From contig NC_061812.1 in assembly GCF_021462225.1 (NCBI RefSeq), forward strand, positions 44,621,363 through 44,685,362: a stretch of DNA of 64,000 nucleotides, in the 5' to 3' direction. The position numbers and the translations under genes are program-made. Positions 45,113 to 55,895 of this stretch are shown here, piece after piece. How positions within the stretch are numbered: position 1 is the stretch's first letter; each line of letters opens with the position of its first letter. Origin of the DNA: Girardinichthys multiradiatus. Lineage: Eukaryota; Chordata; Actinopteri; Cyprinodontiformes; Goodeidae. Below the pieces are notes generated by a model. It searched no databases. It had not been told where the DNA came from and was given only the letters and a program-made list of their open reading frames with translations.

Positions 45113-46714
45113 CAGTACAGACCAAAAGTTTGGACACACCTCATTTAAAGAGTTGTCTTTATTTTCATGACTATGAATATTGTAGCTTCACACTGAAGGC
45201 ATCAAAACTATGAATTATATACTGAACAAAAAAGTGTGAAACAACTGAAAATATGTCTTATATTCTAGGTTCTTCAAAGCAGCCACCTTTTGCTTTCTGT
45301 TGGCATTCTGTTGGCATTCTGTAGGCAGTATGGCATTCTGTTGATGAGCTTCAAGAAGTAGTCACCTGAAATGGTTTTCCAACAGTTTTGAAGGAGTTCC
45401 CAGAGATGCTTAGCACTTGTTGGCCCTTTTGCCTTCACTCTGCGGTCCCCCAAAACATCTCGATTGGGTTCAGGTCCGGTGACTGTGGAGGCCAGGTCAT
45501 CTGGAGCAGCACCCATCACTCTCCTTCTTGGTCAAATAGCCCTTACACAGCCTGGAGGTGTGTTTGGGGTCATTGTCCTGTTGAAAAATAAATGATGGTC
45601 CAACTAAATGCAAACCGGATGGAATAGCATGCCGCTGCAAGATGCTGGTTCAGTATGCCTTCAATGTTGAATAAATCCCCAACAGTATCACCAGCAAAGC
45701 ACCCCCACACCATTACACCTCCTGCTCCATGCTTCACGGTGGGAACCAGGCATGTAGAGTCCATCTGTTCACCTCTTCTGCACCGCACGAAGACACGGTG
45801 GTTGGAACCAAAGATCTCAAACTTGGACTCATCAAGCCAAAGCACAGATTTCCACTGGTCTAATGTCCATTCCTTGTGTTCTTTAACCCAAACAAATCTC
45901 TTCTGCTTGTTGCCTGTCCTCAGCAGTGGTTTCCTAGCAGCTATTTTACCATGAAGGCCTGATTCACACAGTCTCCTCTTCACAGTTGTTCTAGAGATGT
46001 GTCTGCTGCTAGAACTCTGTGTGGCATTGACCTGTTCTCTAATGTGAGCTGCTGTTAACCTGCGATTTCTGAGGCTAGTGACTCGGATGAACTTATCGTC
46101 CACAGCAGAGATGACTCTTGGTCTTCCTTTCCTGGGGCGGTCCTCATGTGAGCCAGTTTCTTTGTAGCGCTTGATGGTTTTTGCAACTGCACTTGGGGAC
46201 ACTTTCAAAGTTTTCCCAATTGTTCGGACTAACTGACCTTCATTTCTTAAAGTAATGATGGCCACTTATTTTTCTTTACTTAGTTGCTTTTTTCTTGCCA
46301 TAATACAAATTCTGACAGTCTATTCAGTAGGACTATCAGCTGTGTACTGTATCCACATCCTGCACAACACAACTGATGGTCCTAACCCCATTTACAAGGC
46401 TTGAAATCCCACTTATTAAACCTGACAGGGCACACCTGTGAAGTGAAAACCATTTCAGGTGACTACCTCTTGAAGCTCATCAAGAGAATGCCAAGAGTGT
46501 GCGTAGCAGTAATCAAAGCAAAAGGTGGCTATTTTGAAGAACCTAGAATATGAGATATTTTCAGTTGTTTCACACTTTTTTGTTCAGTATATAATTCCAC
46601 ATTAGTTAATTCATAGTTTTGATGCGTTCAGTGTGAAGCTACAATATTCATAGTCATGAGAATAAAGACAACTCTTTGAATGAGAAGGTGTGTCCAAACG
46701 TTTGGTCTGTACTG
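45113..46714 (-). mobile_element. Tc1-like transposon, CAGTACAGACCAAAAG family
   Basis: Both ends carry CAGTACAGACCAAA(A/C)GTTTGGAC in inverted orientation. TA duplications are at 45111-45112 and 46715-46716. The 1602-bp body has inverted-repeat homology reaching inward through TTCATGACTATGAATATTGT and, further in, TTCAGTTGTTTCACAC. The left end also occurs as an orphan at 14534. The transposase reads on the minus strand. Confidence 0.93.
45274..46301 (-). pseudogene. Tc1-like transposase with a stop and three frameshifts
   Basis: The start ATG at 46301-46299 (MARKKQLSKEK) is followed by TAA at 46266-46268. The frame then stays open (ITLRNEGQLVRTIGKTLKVS, a helix-turn-helix region, to WLDESKFEIFG with the first Asp) until a shift near 45640. 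The second Asp block (FQQDNDPKHTSRL) is in another frame. A second shift just before MTWPPQSPDLNPIE, and a small deletion after it, move the C-terminus (RRVKAKGPTSAKHLWELL) into a third frame. A short CAGAATGCCAA expansion at 45300-45345 has replaced the normal end. No active enzyme can be made. Confidence 0.88.
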
Positions 46715-46716
46715 TA

Positions 46717-47470
46717 TATTGCTATTAAAATCCATGTAACGCAATGGTTGAGTAAAACATAGTGGCTATGTATTAAAGAAGCTGAAAATTTCTGATCTAC
46801 ATGTTTGAGCTTTTTCAATAAGTTGCACGTGGGAAAAGTTCAAAGGGTAATTAGAAAAACAGAGCAGAAGCTGTAGTCGCCAATGACCACTTTATGCATC
46901 TGTTTATTTGTGTAATAGCTGCAGCTAAGTTGTGGGTTGCATTCAAAGGGTCACATGTGTTACAAGGTCCACAATAAACTGTCGCCTTAAATATATTGCT
47001 CAAAAGCACCAGATCTATATGTTAAAATTACACCAACACATTGAGGTCAATACAGGGCTTAAGGAAAAAACAAAAGCATGCTTTCTTGCCAACATTTATT
47101 TCAGACTCTACAAAAATAGATGCTGCTTTTTAAAATTTAATGCTAGCTTCATGTTTTTGCTCTAATCAAAAAATCTCTGATGTATTTTATCTTTATTTCA
47201 GTTTCAAGAACATTTTTTTTTAAATGTCTTGTGAAAGTGAAATTATGGAGAATGATTTACGGCATTGTCGGAAATTCGAATTAATTAGCTAAATAGTCCT
47301 TCTGGACATACCTGATAAATGGCCTTTTCAGAGGTTTTACACTATAAATTTACCAGTAGTTTACAACAGTTACATGTGTCACAATGGCTTGTTACCTTTA
47401 ATCATTAAGAAGTTGTGGCTGCACCAAAGCAGCAAGGCTGAATAATACATCTTGACTGGTAACTTGAACA
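46717..47470. other. anonymous AT-rich DNA
   Basis: No transposon ends, RNA genes or motif-bearing frames seen. Confidence 0.4.
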
Positions 47471-48600
47471 TTGATACATTAGGCTTCACATATTCTTTTT
47501 TTCTTTTTCTTTTCTTGCTTTGGGATTATTTCAATTGCAAAGGACAGGGAGACCCAACAGAAAAGGAAACAAAAATCAGAGGCAAGATAGAGAGAGGGGT
47601 TAGGCAAAAAGGAAAAGGAGAAAGAAGGAGAAAAGAACCACCAATACACCAGTGGGCAGAGGCACCAGCAACCAGGACAGAGTATGGCGGGGAGGAAATA
47701 GGCCCCACATTTGATGGGGGGCCTAAGCTGATCCAGGAGAGCCCAAGATCCAACCTGACACACAACTAGGTGAACACAGTCACAATCACACATTCCCACC
47801 CTCATGTGTACTCATAAAAACACTCACACACTCAACGTAAAGACACTTAACAATGGACATGGTACATTCACTCAAACTCCCCATATATACTCTATGCTCC
47901 CAGGTCCAGGGATCAATACCACAGAGGGGCAACCAGCTCCCGGACCCAGGAGGTGGTCCCCTTCATTCCGGGGTGGAGACAGGCAGAATGCCCCAGCATC
48001 AGCACAGACTAGTGCCAGCACTGCCCAAACCTTAATGACCCTGCCCCAGATCCCAAATCCCCGCTCCGACCCCAATAGCCCTTTTAGATCCATCAAATAA
48101 AAAGAGGAAAAAGAGGGGCCTATAGAAGCAGTCCCAACCCCCTAATGGATTCCAATCTCAAGCCCATGAGCCCCCCATTCCCCCATGAACCCCAACATGA
48201 CACAGCCACCAGAGGTGAGGTTTAAAGAATACACTCCATTCTGGATGCCATTAAGCATGCCCGCCCCCAAGGCCTTACGTGTGTGTGTCATGAAAACGTT
48301 ATAAGTGAGAGTGTCTTAGTTGTACATTAAAGTTGGGACCCAGGTTTCCATGGGACCGCGGAGATGGAAACCCTCGAGGCACTGTAATGACGCACCCACC
48401 CCCCGAAGGCCCTACATGAGTGGTAGTGTGATGGGGCAGCCAGAGAGAGGTGTCCAGGGATGGGGAGGGAAGAACTGGGGGCCAATGTGCTCACCGAGTT
48501 CCAACAAAGGAGAGAGGCACTGGCACATCCAAGACTATGGACAGGCATCATAAATAACATGTTTCTACTATGCCTGTTGATGTAGATATTGTATAACCCT
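47471..48600. repeat. GC-rich anonymous probable repeat
   Basis: A purine-rich then C-rich stretch (for example CCAGGTCCAGGGATC, GGACCCAGGAGGTGGTCCCC) stands out sharply from the AT-rich surroundings. It has several overlapping frames on both strands (47452-47769, 47804-48100, 48320-48553), none with a domain. The presence of long open frames on both strands follows from composition. Two telomere-like CCCTAA units occur near 48597. Confidence 0.35.
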
Positions 48601-49239
48601 AACCCTAGGGTCCTAAATTAGGAAAATCTGCTCTCAATTAGGAAAGCACCTTGAGGCTTGTGTTCAGCGCTGGAAAAGAGATGCGATCTGACCTCAAGGC
48701 CCAGGATTGATCTGCGGTGAAAGGCCCACTTATAGTGAGCTCAAATTTGACTGAGTAAGGCCTGGGCATTGTCAGTATCATATTTTCTGAATGACATTGC
48801 TGTACTCTACATAGATACATGTTCTGTTGACATTTTGTGTCATTATTTCAACATCCCATCAACTGATATTTAAAGCCTGTGAGTGGCTTGCCCATCGGCA
48901 AGCACCAAGGAGCTCAGTCACATATTTCAGGGGGATATCGGGTTTGTCTGCAATCCTTCCCCTTCTCTATGCGACAAGAAAGTCATCAATCTGTCTGTCC
49001 AAAAATTTTATTTGATATTTTAAATACTAAAGATGGTTAAATGTTCCTTAGATCCCTCACATTCAGACTGGTCAAACAGATTTCTCTAAACCCTAAGCAA
49101 GACTCAATACTAACACTGGTTTATCATACCTGGCAAGCAGTACAAACAACAAAGTCTGTGAGAAACTGATGGCTATGTGTGTTAAATCCTGGCCAGTCTT
49201 GAGAGTATTTCAGAACTAAACCAGGGGAATGCAACTCTC
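48601..49239. other. anonymous DNA
   Basis: Nothing recognisable on either strand. Confidence 0.4.
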
Positions 49240-49590
49240 CAACAAATCAAATTTGTTGGCCAGTAATTATTGCCTCTGCCCGCTGTCTGGGATCGAGGGA
49301 TTTCACTTTGAACTTCCCCTCATCGGGCTTTAGAGAGCTGGCCCTTGTGCGTTTTGAAAGACAAGCGAGCAGAAAGCTGAATACCAGTTTAATTGGTGTG
49401 TTTGTGGTTCCTGCCGCACGCCTCTCGACAGCTGCAAATGAGTTCCACGGTGCAGCTCTGCTACAAAGAGCTTGACACACTGATATGTGCATGGAGCCAT
49501 GATCAGTTATTGGATGAGGAACATCTGAGTGCTGCTGTGAAAGCGAATGACTGGCTGACAATACGCTGAAAGGATAATGCACTTTTAATG
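49240..49590. promoter_or_regulatory. candidate conserved non-coding element
   Basis: A repeat-free block of balanced composition with GGCCAGTAATTATTGCC, TTTAATTGG, CAGCTGCAAATGAG and TGATCAGTTATTGG, all words common in developmental enhancers. It is bounded by transposon DNA on the right. No coding potential. Low-confidence call based on texture. Confidence 0.3.
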
Positions 49591-50577
49591 GTTCTTAGAT
49601 GCAATGCCACATGTTTATTACAGGAATTATTTTGCCCTGTGGCTTAGTAATAATGATAATTCTGTTTATGCCAGAGGTAAACTGAGAGACCAAAGCAAAG
49701 GGCGTCATGGATTTCACGCAGTTACAGTCCGTCACAAGATTTTACATGCCTCTTGAATTTGTTACATTTTACTGGGTGTTTGACCAACACACAGTAGTTC
49801 ATAATTAAGAAATAAAAGGAAAACAATGCATGGTTTTATTAAAAAAATTTTTACACTAACCTTGCATACATGGAAGAATCTATTTCTATTCCTTTGCACA
49901 TTAATCAGCACCAACAGTCATTGACTATCAGTTAAAGTATTACTAAAACTAAAGCCTCGAGAGATTTCTAAGGGTATTATTATTAAGTTCCTTGAGCAGA
50001 ATGAAGCAAATAAGCCAAATGCCAGCGAAGAACATCGAAAGAAATGATAACGGTCGTTGTCCTGCTGGAGGGTGAACCTCCATCCCAGTCTATTGCATGT
50101 GTTCTTCCAGGACTGCTTTGTATTTAACCCAATCTATCTTTGCCTAAACTCCTACCAGCTTCTTTGTTCCTGCTGAAGAAAGTATTCCCACAGCATCATA
50201 CTGCCGCTACCACATTTCATTGTGGGGAAGCTGTGTTTAGTATGTTATGAAGTGCTAGTTTTCTGGTACACAAAGCGTCTCTGATGTTGGCCAAAAGTAT
50301 TGTTTTGGTCTCATCTGAGCAGAGCACTTTTTTCCATATTGTGTGTCCCCAAAAAATCTTGTAGCAAACTGCAAACAGGACTTCTTATGGGTTTTTATTC
50401 TTCCAACAATAGATTTGTTCTTTCCATTGCAGAAAGGCTTTGTCACTTTATTTACCAGCTAAGTGACTTGGATGATAGGTGAATTGGATGTACTCAATGT
50501 TATTTAGGGATATCAAAATACATCAAAATACATATCAAAATACATACATACATATCATGCATACATACAGGAGTTGG

Positions 50578-51837
50578 ACAATGAAACTGAAACACCTGTC
50601 ATTTTAGTGTGGGAGGATTCATGGCTAAATTGGACCAGCCTGGTAGCCAGTCTTCAATTATTGCACATTGCACCAGTAAGAGCAGAGTGTGAAGGTTCAA
50701 TTAGCAGGGTAAGAGCACAGTTTTGCTCAAAATATTGAAATGCACACAACATTATGGGTGACATACCAGAGTTCAAAAGAGGACAAATTGTTGGTGCACG
50801 TCTTGCTGGCGCATCTGTGACCAAGACATCAAGCCTTTGTGATGTATCAAGAGCCACGGTATCCAGGGTAATGTCAGCATACCACCAAGAAGGACGAACC
50901 ACATCCAACAGGATTAACTGTGGACGTAAGAGGAAGCTGTCTGAAAGGGATCTTCAGGTGCTAACCAGGATTGTATCCAAAAAACATAAAACCACGGCTG
51001 CCCAAATCACGGCAGAATTAAATGTGCACTTCAACTCTCCTGTTTCCACCAGAACTGTCCGTCAGGAGCTCCACAGGGTCAATATACACGGCCGGGCTGC
51101 TATAACCAAACCTTTGGTCACTCATGCCAATGCCAAATGTCGGTTTCAATGGTGCAAGGAGCGCAATTCTTGGGAGGTGGACAATGTGAAACATGTATTG
51201 TTCTCTGATGAGTCCACCTTTACTGTTTTCCCCACATCCGGGAGAGTTACGGTTTGGAGAAGCCTCAAAGAAGCGTACCACCCAGACTGTTGAATGCCCA
51301 GAGTGAAGCATGGGGGTGGATCAGTGATGGTTTGGGCTGCCATATCATGTCATTCCCTTGGCCCACTACTTGTGCTAGATGGGCGCGTCACTGCCAAGGA
51401 CTACCAAATCATTCTTGAGGACCATGTGCATCCAATGGTTCAAACATTGTATCCTGAAGGCGGTGCCGTATATCAGGATGACAATGCACCAAAACACACA
51501 GCAAGACTGGTGAAAGATTGGTTTGATGAACATGAAAGTGAAGTTGAACATCTCCCATGGCCTGCACAGTCACCAGATCTAAATCTTATGGAGCCACGTT
51601 GGGGTGTTTTGGAGGAGCGAGTCAGGAAACGTTTTCCTCCACCAGTATCACGTAGTGACCTGGCCACTATCCTGCAAGAAGAATGGTTTAAAATCCCTCT
51701 GACTACTGTGCAGGACTTGTATACGTCATTACCAAGACGAATTGATGCTGTATTGGCCGCAAAAGGAGGCTCTACACCATACTAATAAATTATTGTGGTC
51801 TAAAACCAGGTGTTTCAGTTTCATTGTCCAACCCCTG
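50578..51837 (+). mobile_element. Tc1-like transposon, CAGGGGTTGGACAATG family, nested
   Basis: Ends CAGGAGTTGGACAATGAAAC (one change from the family) and the complementary ACCCCTG, with TA at 50576-50577 and 51838-51839. The 1260-bp copy landed in ATACAT-rich simple sequence that continues on both sides (TATCAAAATACATC words), inside the older Tc1 at 49725-52055. Confidence 0.95.
50754..51785 (+). pseudogene. Tc1-like transposase with a single nonsense codon
   Basis: 344 codons from MGDIPEFKRGQIVGARLAG to the final TAA. The complete helix-turn-helix pair is present, including the AQITAELNVHFNSPVSTRT part missing at 2390. The first Asp is in FSDES. TGA at 51291-51293 replaces the TGC (Cys) of the sister copies, just before MPRVKHGGGS. 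Downstream, Asp in VYQDDNAPKHTAR and Glu in DLNLMEPRWG are present; the latter has Arg where the other copies have Leu. Only the stop, and perhaps that substitution, separate it from a complete frame. Confidence 0.93.
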
Positions 51838-52448
51838 TACATACATATCAAAATACATCAAAATACATATAAAAGTGGTTGCAAACATGTGCTGCCTGCA
51901 CCTTTAAGATTTTTACTTGTAAAACATGTACAAAACCATGTATCATTTTCCTTTTACTTCAAAATTTCTAATTTCTGTTGGACTAACACAAATTTATACT
52001 GTGAAGAGATTTTTTAAAAAGTTCAACATGTATGAATACCTTTGGCACTGTATTGGTCCAAAACAGTGTTCCTCCTTCAGTGAAGTATGTGTTGTAGGTC
52101 TTACACTGTATTCTTTCTGTTCGGAGGCATAGTCAGAGAGCCCGGTTCAAACCTTTACACCATCAAGTGTCTGGGAGTTTTTCTGTTTCATCTATTCACT
52201 GGTATAAAGCACTGGGAGGCAAAAGGGGCTAAGGGATATGGACAGCCCAAAAGCCATAGAGCTTTCAAGTCCTTCTCAAAATGTAAGGGAAGGCGTTTTG
52301 ATTTCCTGCACAAACATAATTTTTAAAGTTATTTCAAGCATTCTAATGTGTAATCACAGGAAACATCATTTGTGCTTTCACAATCAGCAGGAAGTGGCTG
52401 TACAGCACGAGTTCAAGTGTTGATTGCTTCGTAGAAAATGTGAGATGA

Positions 52449-52709
52449 TGTGTGTGGGAACACACAGAGCATCAATCTAATAAGAGTCGGGTCAAAGATA
52501 GTACGTTAAAATCAAAAGCAGGTCAGCTTGCCCGTATATTCGGTCAGTGCTGGTCTTTTATTAAAGACTGGCTGGAGTGTCTTCTCTTGGATATGCGTCT
52601 GGGGCCTCTGTTGGTTGTCCTGCTTGTGTGCTGCCTGGTGTTTTGTATTATAGCTATATTAATTTCAATTTCAATAGTTCATCAACATGAACCGCAACAC
52701 CAAAACTGA
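52449..52709 (+). CDS. possible small single-pass membrane protein or terminal exon
   Basis: The frame is open from 52449 to TGA at 52707-52709. Its first ATG is at 52593, giving 38 residues: MRLGPLLVVLLVCCLVFC, a strongly hydrophobic stretch of about 25 residues, then a polar HQHEPQHQN tail. Upstream of the ATG the frame stays open (FGQCWSFIKDWLECLLLD), so this could be the last exon of a longer spliced gene. Possible acceptors are the AG at 52490 or 52520. It lies between a decayed Tc1 and a LINE-like tail. I recognise no family. It could be chance hydrophobic sequence. Confidence 0.25.
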   Translation, partial: CVWEHTEHQSNKSRVKDSTLKSKAGQLARIFGQCWSFIKDWLECLLLDMRLGPLLVVLLVCCLVFCIIAILISISIVHQHEPQHQN

Positions 52710-52724
52710 AGTCAGTCTGTCAGT

Positions 52725-52971
52725 CAGTCATTTTCTACCGCTTATTCCATAGTGGGTCGCGGGGGAGCTGGTGCCTACCTCCAGCAGTCTATGGGCAAGA
52801 GGTGGGGTACACCCTGGACAGGCAAAACTGAAGTAAAGGAGCCAAAAATCGTGGTGCCTACATGTCATTTGGAGAGAGTTAAGGTTTTTATGGATGGATG
52901 GATGGATGGATGGATGAATGGATGGATGGCTGAATGGATGGATGGCTGAATGGAAGGAAGGAAATAATGAA
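52725..52971. repeat. LINE/SINE-like tail followed by ATGG microsatellite
   Basis: TTCTACCGCTTATTCC and GGGTCGCGGGGG at 52732-52760 resemble the start of the RTE tail at 60233, and the stretch to about 52827 (GGGGTACACCCTGGACAGG) is a common fish repeat. TGGA/ATGG units with interruptions follow at 52890-52971. Confidence 0.65.
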
Positions 52972-53080
52972 TATTTTAACAATAAATTATGTATATATGT
53001 ATATATTATACTACATATAAAATAGTTGTTCACTCTCATTCAAATCATTCATTTCTGGTCTTCCAATCAGCCCCATTTCT

Positions 53081-53821
53081 ATGGAGGACCGATCCTGACA
53101 AAATTAAAAATAAAAGCAGAAATATATATATATTGTTTTTCCTTTTCCTTAGACATGCGTTTTCATCAAGAAATGTATATATTTTCTTTTTCCTTTTCCG
53201 TAGACATAACTTTGTTCTTTTTACATTTCCTCGTCTCTCTTTTTCCTTTACCATAGGCAATTCTCCTTCATTATGCAAATGAGGAGGGCTGCCTTCTTCT
53301 CTCCAGCTCTTCTACTATTGGTCAATAAACAGGAAGGAGGAAGATCCATGTGCAGGCCGAGGGTGTGTCCCAATTCAGGGGCTGGATCCTTCCAAATCCG
53401 TACTTGTGGGCCGATTACGTCACAGCGCGGCGTGGAAGGTCTGTCAAATGCGGCCGACAAAAGTGTCCTTCTTTTGCCTGATTTGAAGGATGCGTTGTGA
53501 GTATCCTTCGCGGTCCATCTTTTCCCATGATTCATTGCGGGTCGAAGCGGTTTGGTCAAGCAGGGGCAGCCATGGCAGACCACAGTGGCAAAAGCTGTGA
53601 GTAAACTGTGAAAAATTACACTTTCTGTGACACAAATTAACTTTTACAATGTTTTTAGTGCGGGAATATAACTGTGTAGGCGTAAAAAATCTGCTTGATT
53701 TATCAAGGCATCGCTTAATTTCAAAAGTGCTTCGACGTGTTTGGAGTTTTCCGATCCGATAGTAACTGCCGCCTTGCCTCGCCAGCAGGCTAGCCCCGGA
53801 GAGATCTGACCGGACTGTTGA
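53081..53821 (+). repeat. left long terminal inverted repeat
   Basis: 741 bp, complementary to 55114-55895. The outer part has two subrepeats of the type AGACAT..TTTTCATCAAGAAATGTATAT. The inner part is GC-rich, with promoter-like sites and a short frame starting MADHSGKSC at 53572. Confidence 0.9.
53273..53574 (+). promoter_or_regulatory. promoter-like module inside the inverted repeat
   Basis: ATGCAAAT (octamer) at 53273-53280, ATTGGTCAAT (inverted CCAAT) near 53318, TACGTCA (CRE-like) at 53416-53422, GCGCGGCG just after, and ATG at 53572. There is no TATA box close to the ATG. The same module occurs inverted in the right repeat (ATTTGCAT at 55641-55648, ATG complement at 55347-55349), although its CRE-like site is altered there. 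The element could therefore be transcribed inward from both ends. Confidence 0.4.
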
Positions 53822-53923
53822 CACTGAGCTCCCGCTGGTAGTCATCACAGTGAATGTTAAACACAAGTGATTTCTAACAGTTAGTGTTAGTATTATTTTA
53901 ATGTATTGTGTCATTTGTTCATG

Positions 53924-54087
<164 letters not shown>

Positions 54088-54625
54088 CTGCTCAAAAAAT
54101 AAAAAACACATCCTAGATCTGAATGAATGAGATATTCTCATTGAATACTTTGTTCTGTACAAAGTTGAATGTGCTGACAACAAAATCACACAAAAATCAT
54201 CAATGGAAATCAAATGTATTAACCAATGGAGGCCTGGATTTGGAGTCACACATAAAATTAAAGTGGAAAAACACACTACAGGCTGGTGCAACTTTGATGT
54301 AACGTCCTTAAAACAAGTCAAAATGAGGCTCAGTATTGTGTGTGGCCTCCACATGTCTGTATGACCTCCCTACAACGCCTGGGTATGCTCCTGATGAGAC
54401 GGCAGATGGTCTCCTGAGGGATCTTCTCCCAGACCTGGACTAAAGCATCCGCCAACTCCTGGACAGTCTGTGGTGTAACGTGACGTTGGTGGATGGAGCG
54501 AGACATGACGTCCCAGATGTGCTCAATTGGATTCAGGTCTGGGGAACGGGCGGGCCAGTCCATAGCTTCGGTGTCTTCATCTTGCAGGAACTGCTGACAC
54601 ACTCCAGCCACATGAGGTCTATTAT
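54088..54625 (-). mobile_element. truncated Tc1-like transposon (CTGCTCAAAAAAT family)
   Basis: The end CTGCTCAAAAAATAAAAAAC follows TA at 54086-54087. About 540 bp inward the sequence breaks off near the ATTATTTTGG preceding the Myb-gene stop. Only the 3' half of a transposase gene is present, with no partner end. It sits within the long-inverted-repeat element. Confidence 0.85.
54330..54611 (-). pseudogene. Tc1-like transposase, C-terminal 93 residues
   Basis: The frame reads VCQQFLQDEDTEAMDWP, then ARSPDLNPIEHIWDVM with the catalytic Glu, to the normal C-terminal end CGGHTQY. The N-terminal DNA-binding region and both catalytic Asp residues are missing because the element is truncated near 54625. 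It is non-functional. Confidence 0.88.
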
Positions 54626-54632
54626 TTTGGTG

Positions 54633-55059
54633 TCATTCTTTGGAAAACAGTCTGTCCATTCTTCGTATCCTCATGTCCTCCCTGATCAACTCCATTATCT
54701 CCTCATATCTGTCCCTCTTTCTTTTCTGACTCCTTCCTGCAATTAGGACAGGAGGTGTTGTGGAAGACCTCTGTCCCAACACCTCATCCATAAGGACCAA
54801 CCAGGGCCAAGTAGCAGCAGTGGGCTTTTCACTGACTCCCTCTCCTGACCCTGAATACTTACAATCCTAAAGTTAGAAGGAAGAAAAAAAGAGTTGACTA
54901 AACAGAGAAACCAATAAGACTTTTAGAAATATTTTTTTATTTGTGTGTGACATGAGAACTTCTGAACATACTTTATATTTCTTTTTCATATTGTCCCACT
55001 TTTTTTTGGCCTGCAAAGGGGTGACCTTCCCCTGTTGGCCCATCTCCTCCTGAATTGTC
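54633..55059 (-). pseudogene. Myb/SANT-like DNA-binding protein of the transposon, two exons
   Basis: The first visible exon (55059-54972) starts after a TTTGTTTAG acceptor and encodes TIQEEMGQQGKVTPLQAKKK and WDNMKKKYK, the last helix of a Myb/SANT-like trihelix domain. A 105-bp intron follows (GTATGT donor, CTTTAG acceptor). The second exon (54866-54633) encodes DCKYSGSGEG, TAATWPWLVLMDEVLGQR, a basic RSQKRKRDRYEE stretch, IMELIREDM, and ends RRMDRLFSKE before TGA. Phases match across the intron. The upstream exon or exons with the first helices were not found, so the copy may be truncated. Family knowledge: such proteins bind the element's ends and help import its transposase. Confidence 0.75.
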
Positions 55060-55113
55060 CTAAACAAACAAAAGGAAAGAGGGAAAACCAAAAGAAGTAT
55101 GTTAATCACTGGA

Positions 55114-55895
55114 TCAACAGTCCGGTCAGATCTCTACCGGGGAGGCTAGCGAGGCAAGCCGGCAGTTACTATCAGATCAGAAAACTCCGAGCACGTTTGA
55201 AATTAAGCGATGCCTTGATAAATCAAGCAGATTTTTCATGTCTACACAGTTATATTCCTGCACTAAAAACATTGTAAAAGTTAATTTGTGTCACAGAAAG
55301 TGTAATTTTTCCCAGTTTACTCACAGCTTTTGCCACTGTGGTCCCCCATGGCTGCCCCTGCTTGACCAAACTGCTTCGACCCGCAATGAATCATGGGAAA
55401 AGATGGACCGCGAAGAATACTCACAACGCATCCTTCAAATCGGGCAAAAGAAGGACACATTTGTCGGCCGCATTTGACAGACCTTCCGCGCCGCGCTGTA
55501 ACGTAGTAGGCCCACAAGTACGGACTTGGAAGGATCCAGCCCCTGAATTGGGACACACCCTCGGTCTGCACATGGATCGTTTTCCTTCCTGTTTATTGGC
55601 CAATAGTAGAGGAGCTGGAGAGAAGAAGGCAGCCCTCCTCATTTGCATAATGAAGGAGAAATGCTACAGTAAAGAAAAAAAGAGAGACGAGGAAATGTAA
55701 AATGAACAAAGGCATGTGTAAGGAAAAGGAAAAACAAAACATATACATTTCTTGATGAAAACGCATGTCTAAGGAAAAGGAAAAAGAAAATATATAAATT
55801 TCTTGATGAAAACACATGTCTAAGGAAAAGGAAAAACAAAATGTATATATATATTTCTGCTTTTATTTTTATTTTTGTCAGGATCGGTCCTCCAT
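55114..55895 (-). repeat. right long terminal inverted repeat
   Basis: 782 bp, complementary to 53081-53821. It has three rather than two copies of the outer subrepeat (AAGGAAAAGGAAAA followed by TTCTTGATGAAAACACATGT types). On the minus strand it carries MGDHSGKSCE from ATG at 55349, followed by a GTGAGT that could be a splice donor. Confidence 0.9.

Larger units (their letters stand above)
49725..52055 (-). mobile_element. decayed Tc1-like transposon split by a younger Tc1
   Basis: The left part (49725-50510) shows complements of transposase blocks (GTTGTCCTGCTGGAGGGTGA, CCCACAGCATCATACTGCCG). The right part (51885-52055) has TTGGACTAACACAAATTTAT and the terminal ATGAATACCTTTGGCACTGT of the AGTGCCTTGCAAAA-type family. 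The two halves are separated by the element at 50578-51837 and ATACATACAT-type simple sequence. The older copy has no open frame. Confidence 0.6.

Noticed and set aside
47452..48553. several frames of 75-110 codons on both strands
   Set aside because: GC- and purine-rich composition opens frames on both strands and none contains a motif.
48592..48608. telomere-like CCCTAA units
   Set aside because: Only about two units, too few to call an interstitial telomeric site.
55700..55860. regularly spaced repeats resembling a CRISPR-type array
   Set aside because: Three subrepeats inside a transposon inverted repeat, mirrored by two at 53140-53210; this is a eukaryotic genome and the spacers are not unique.
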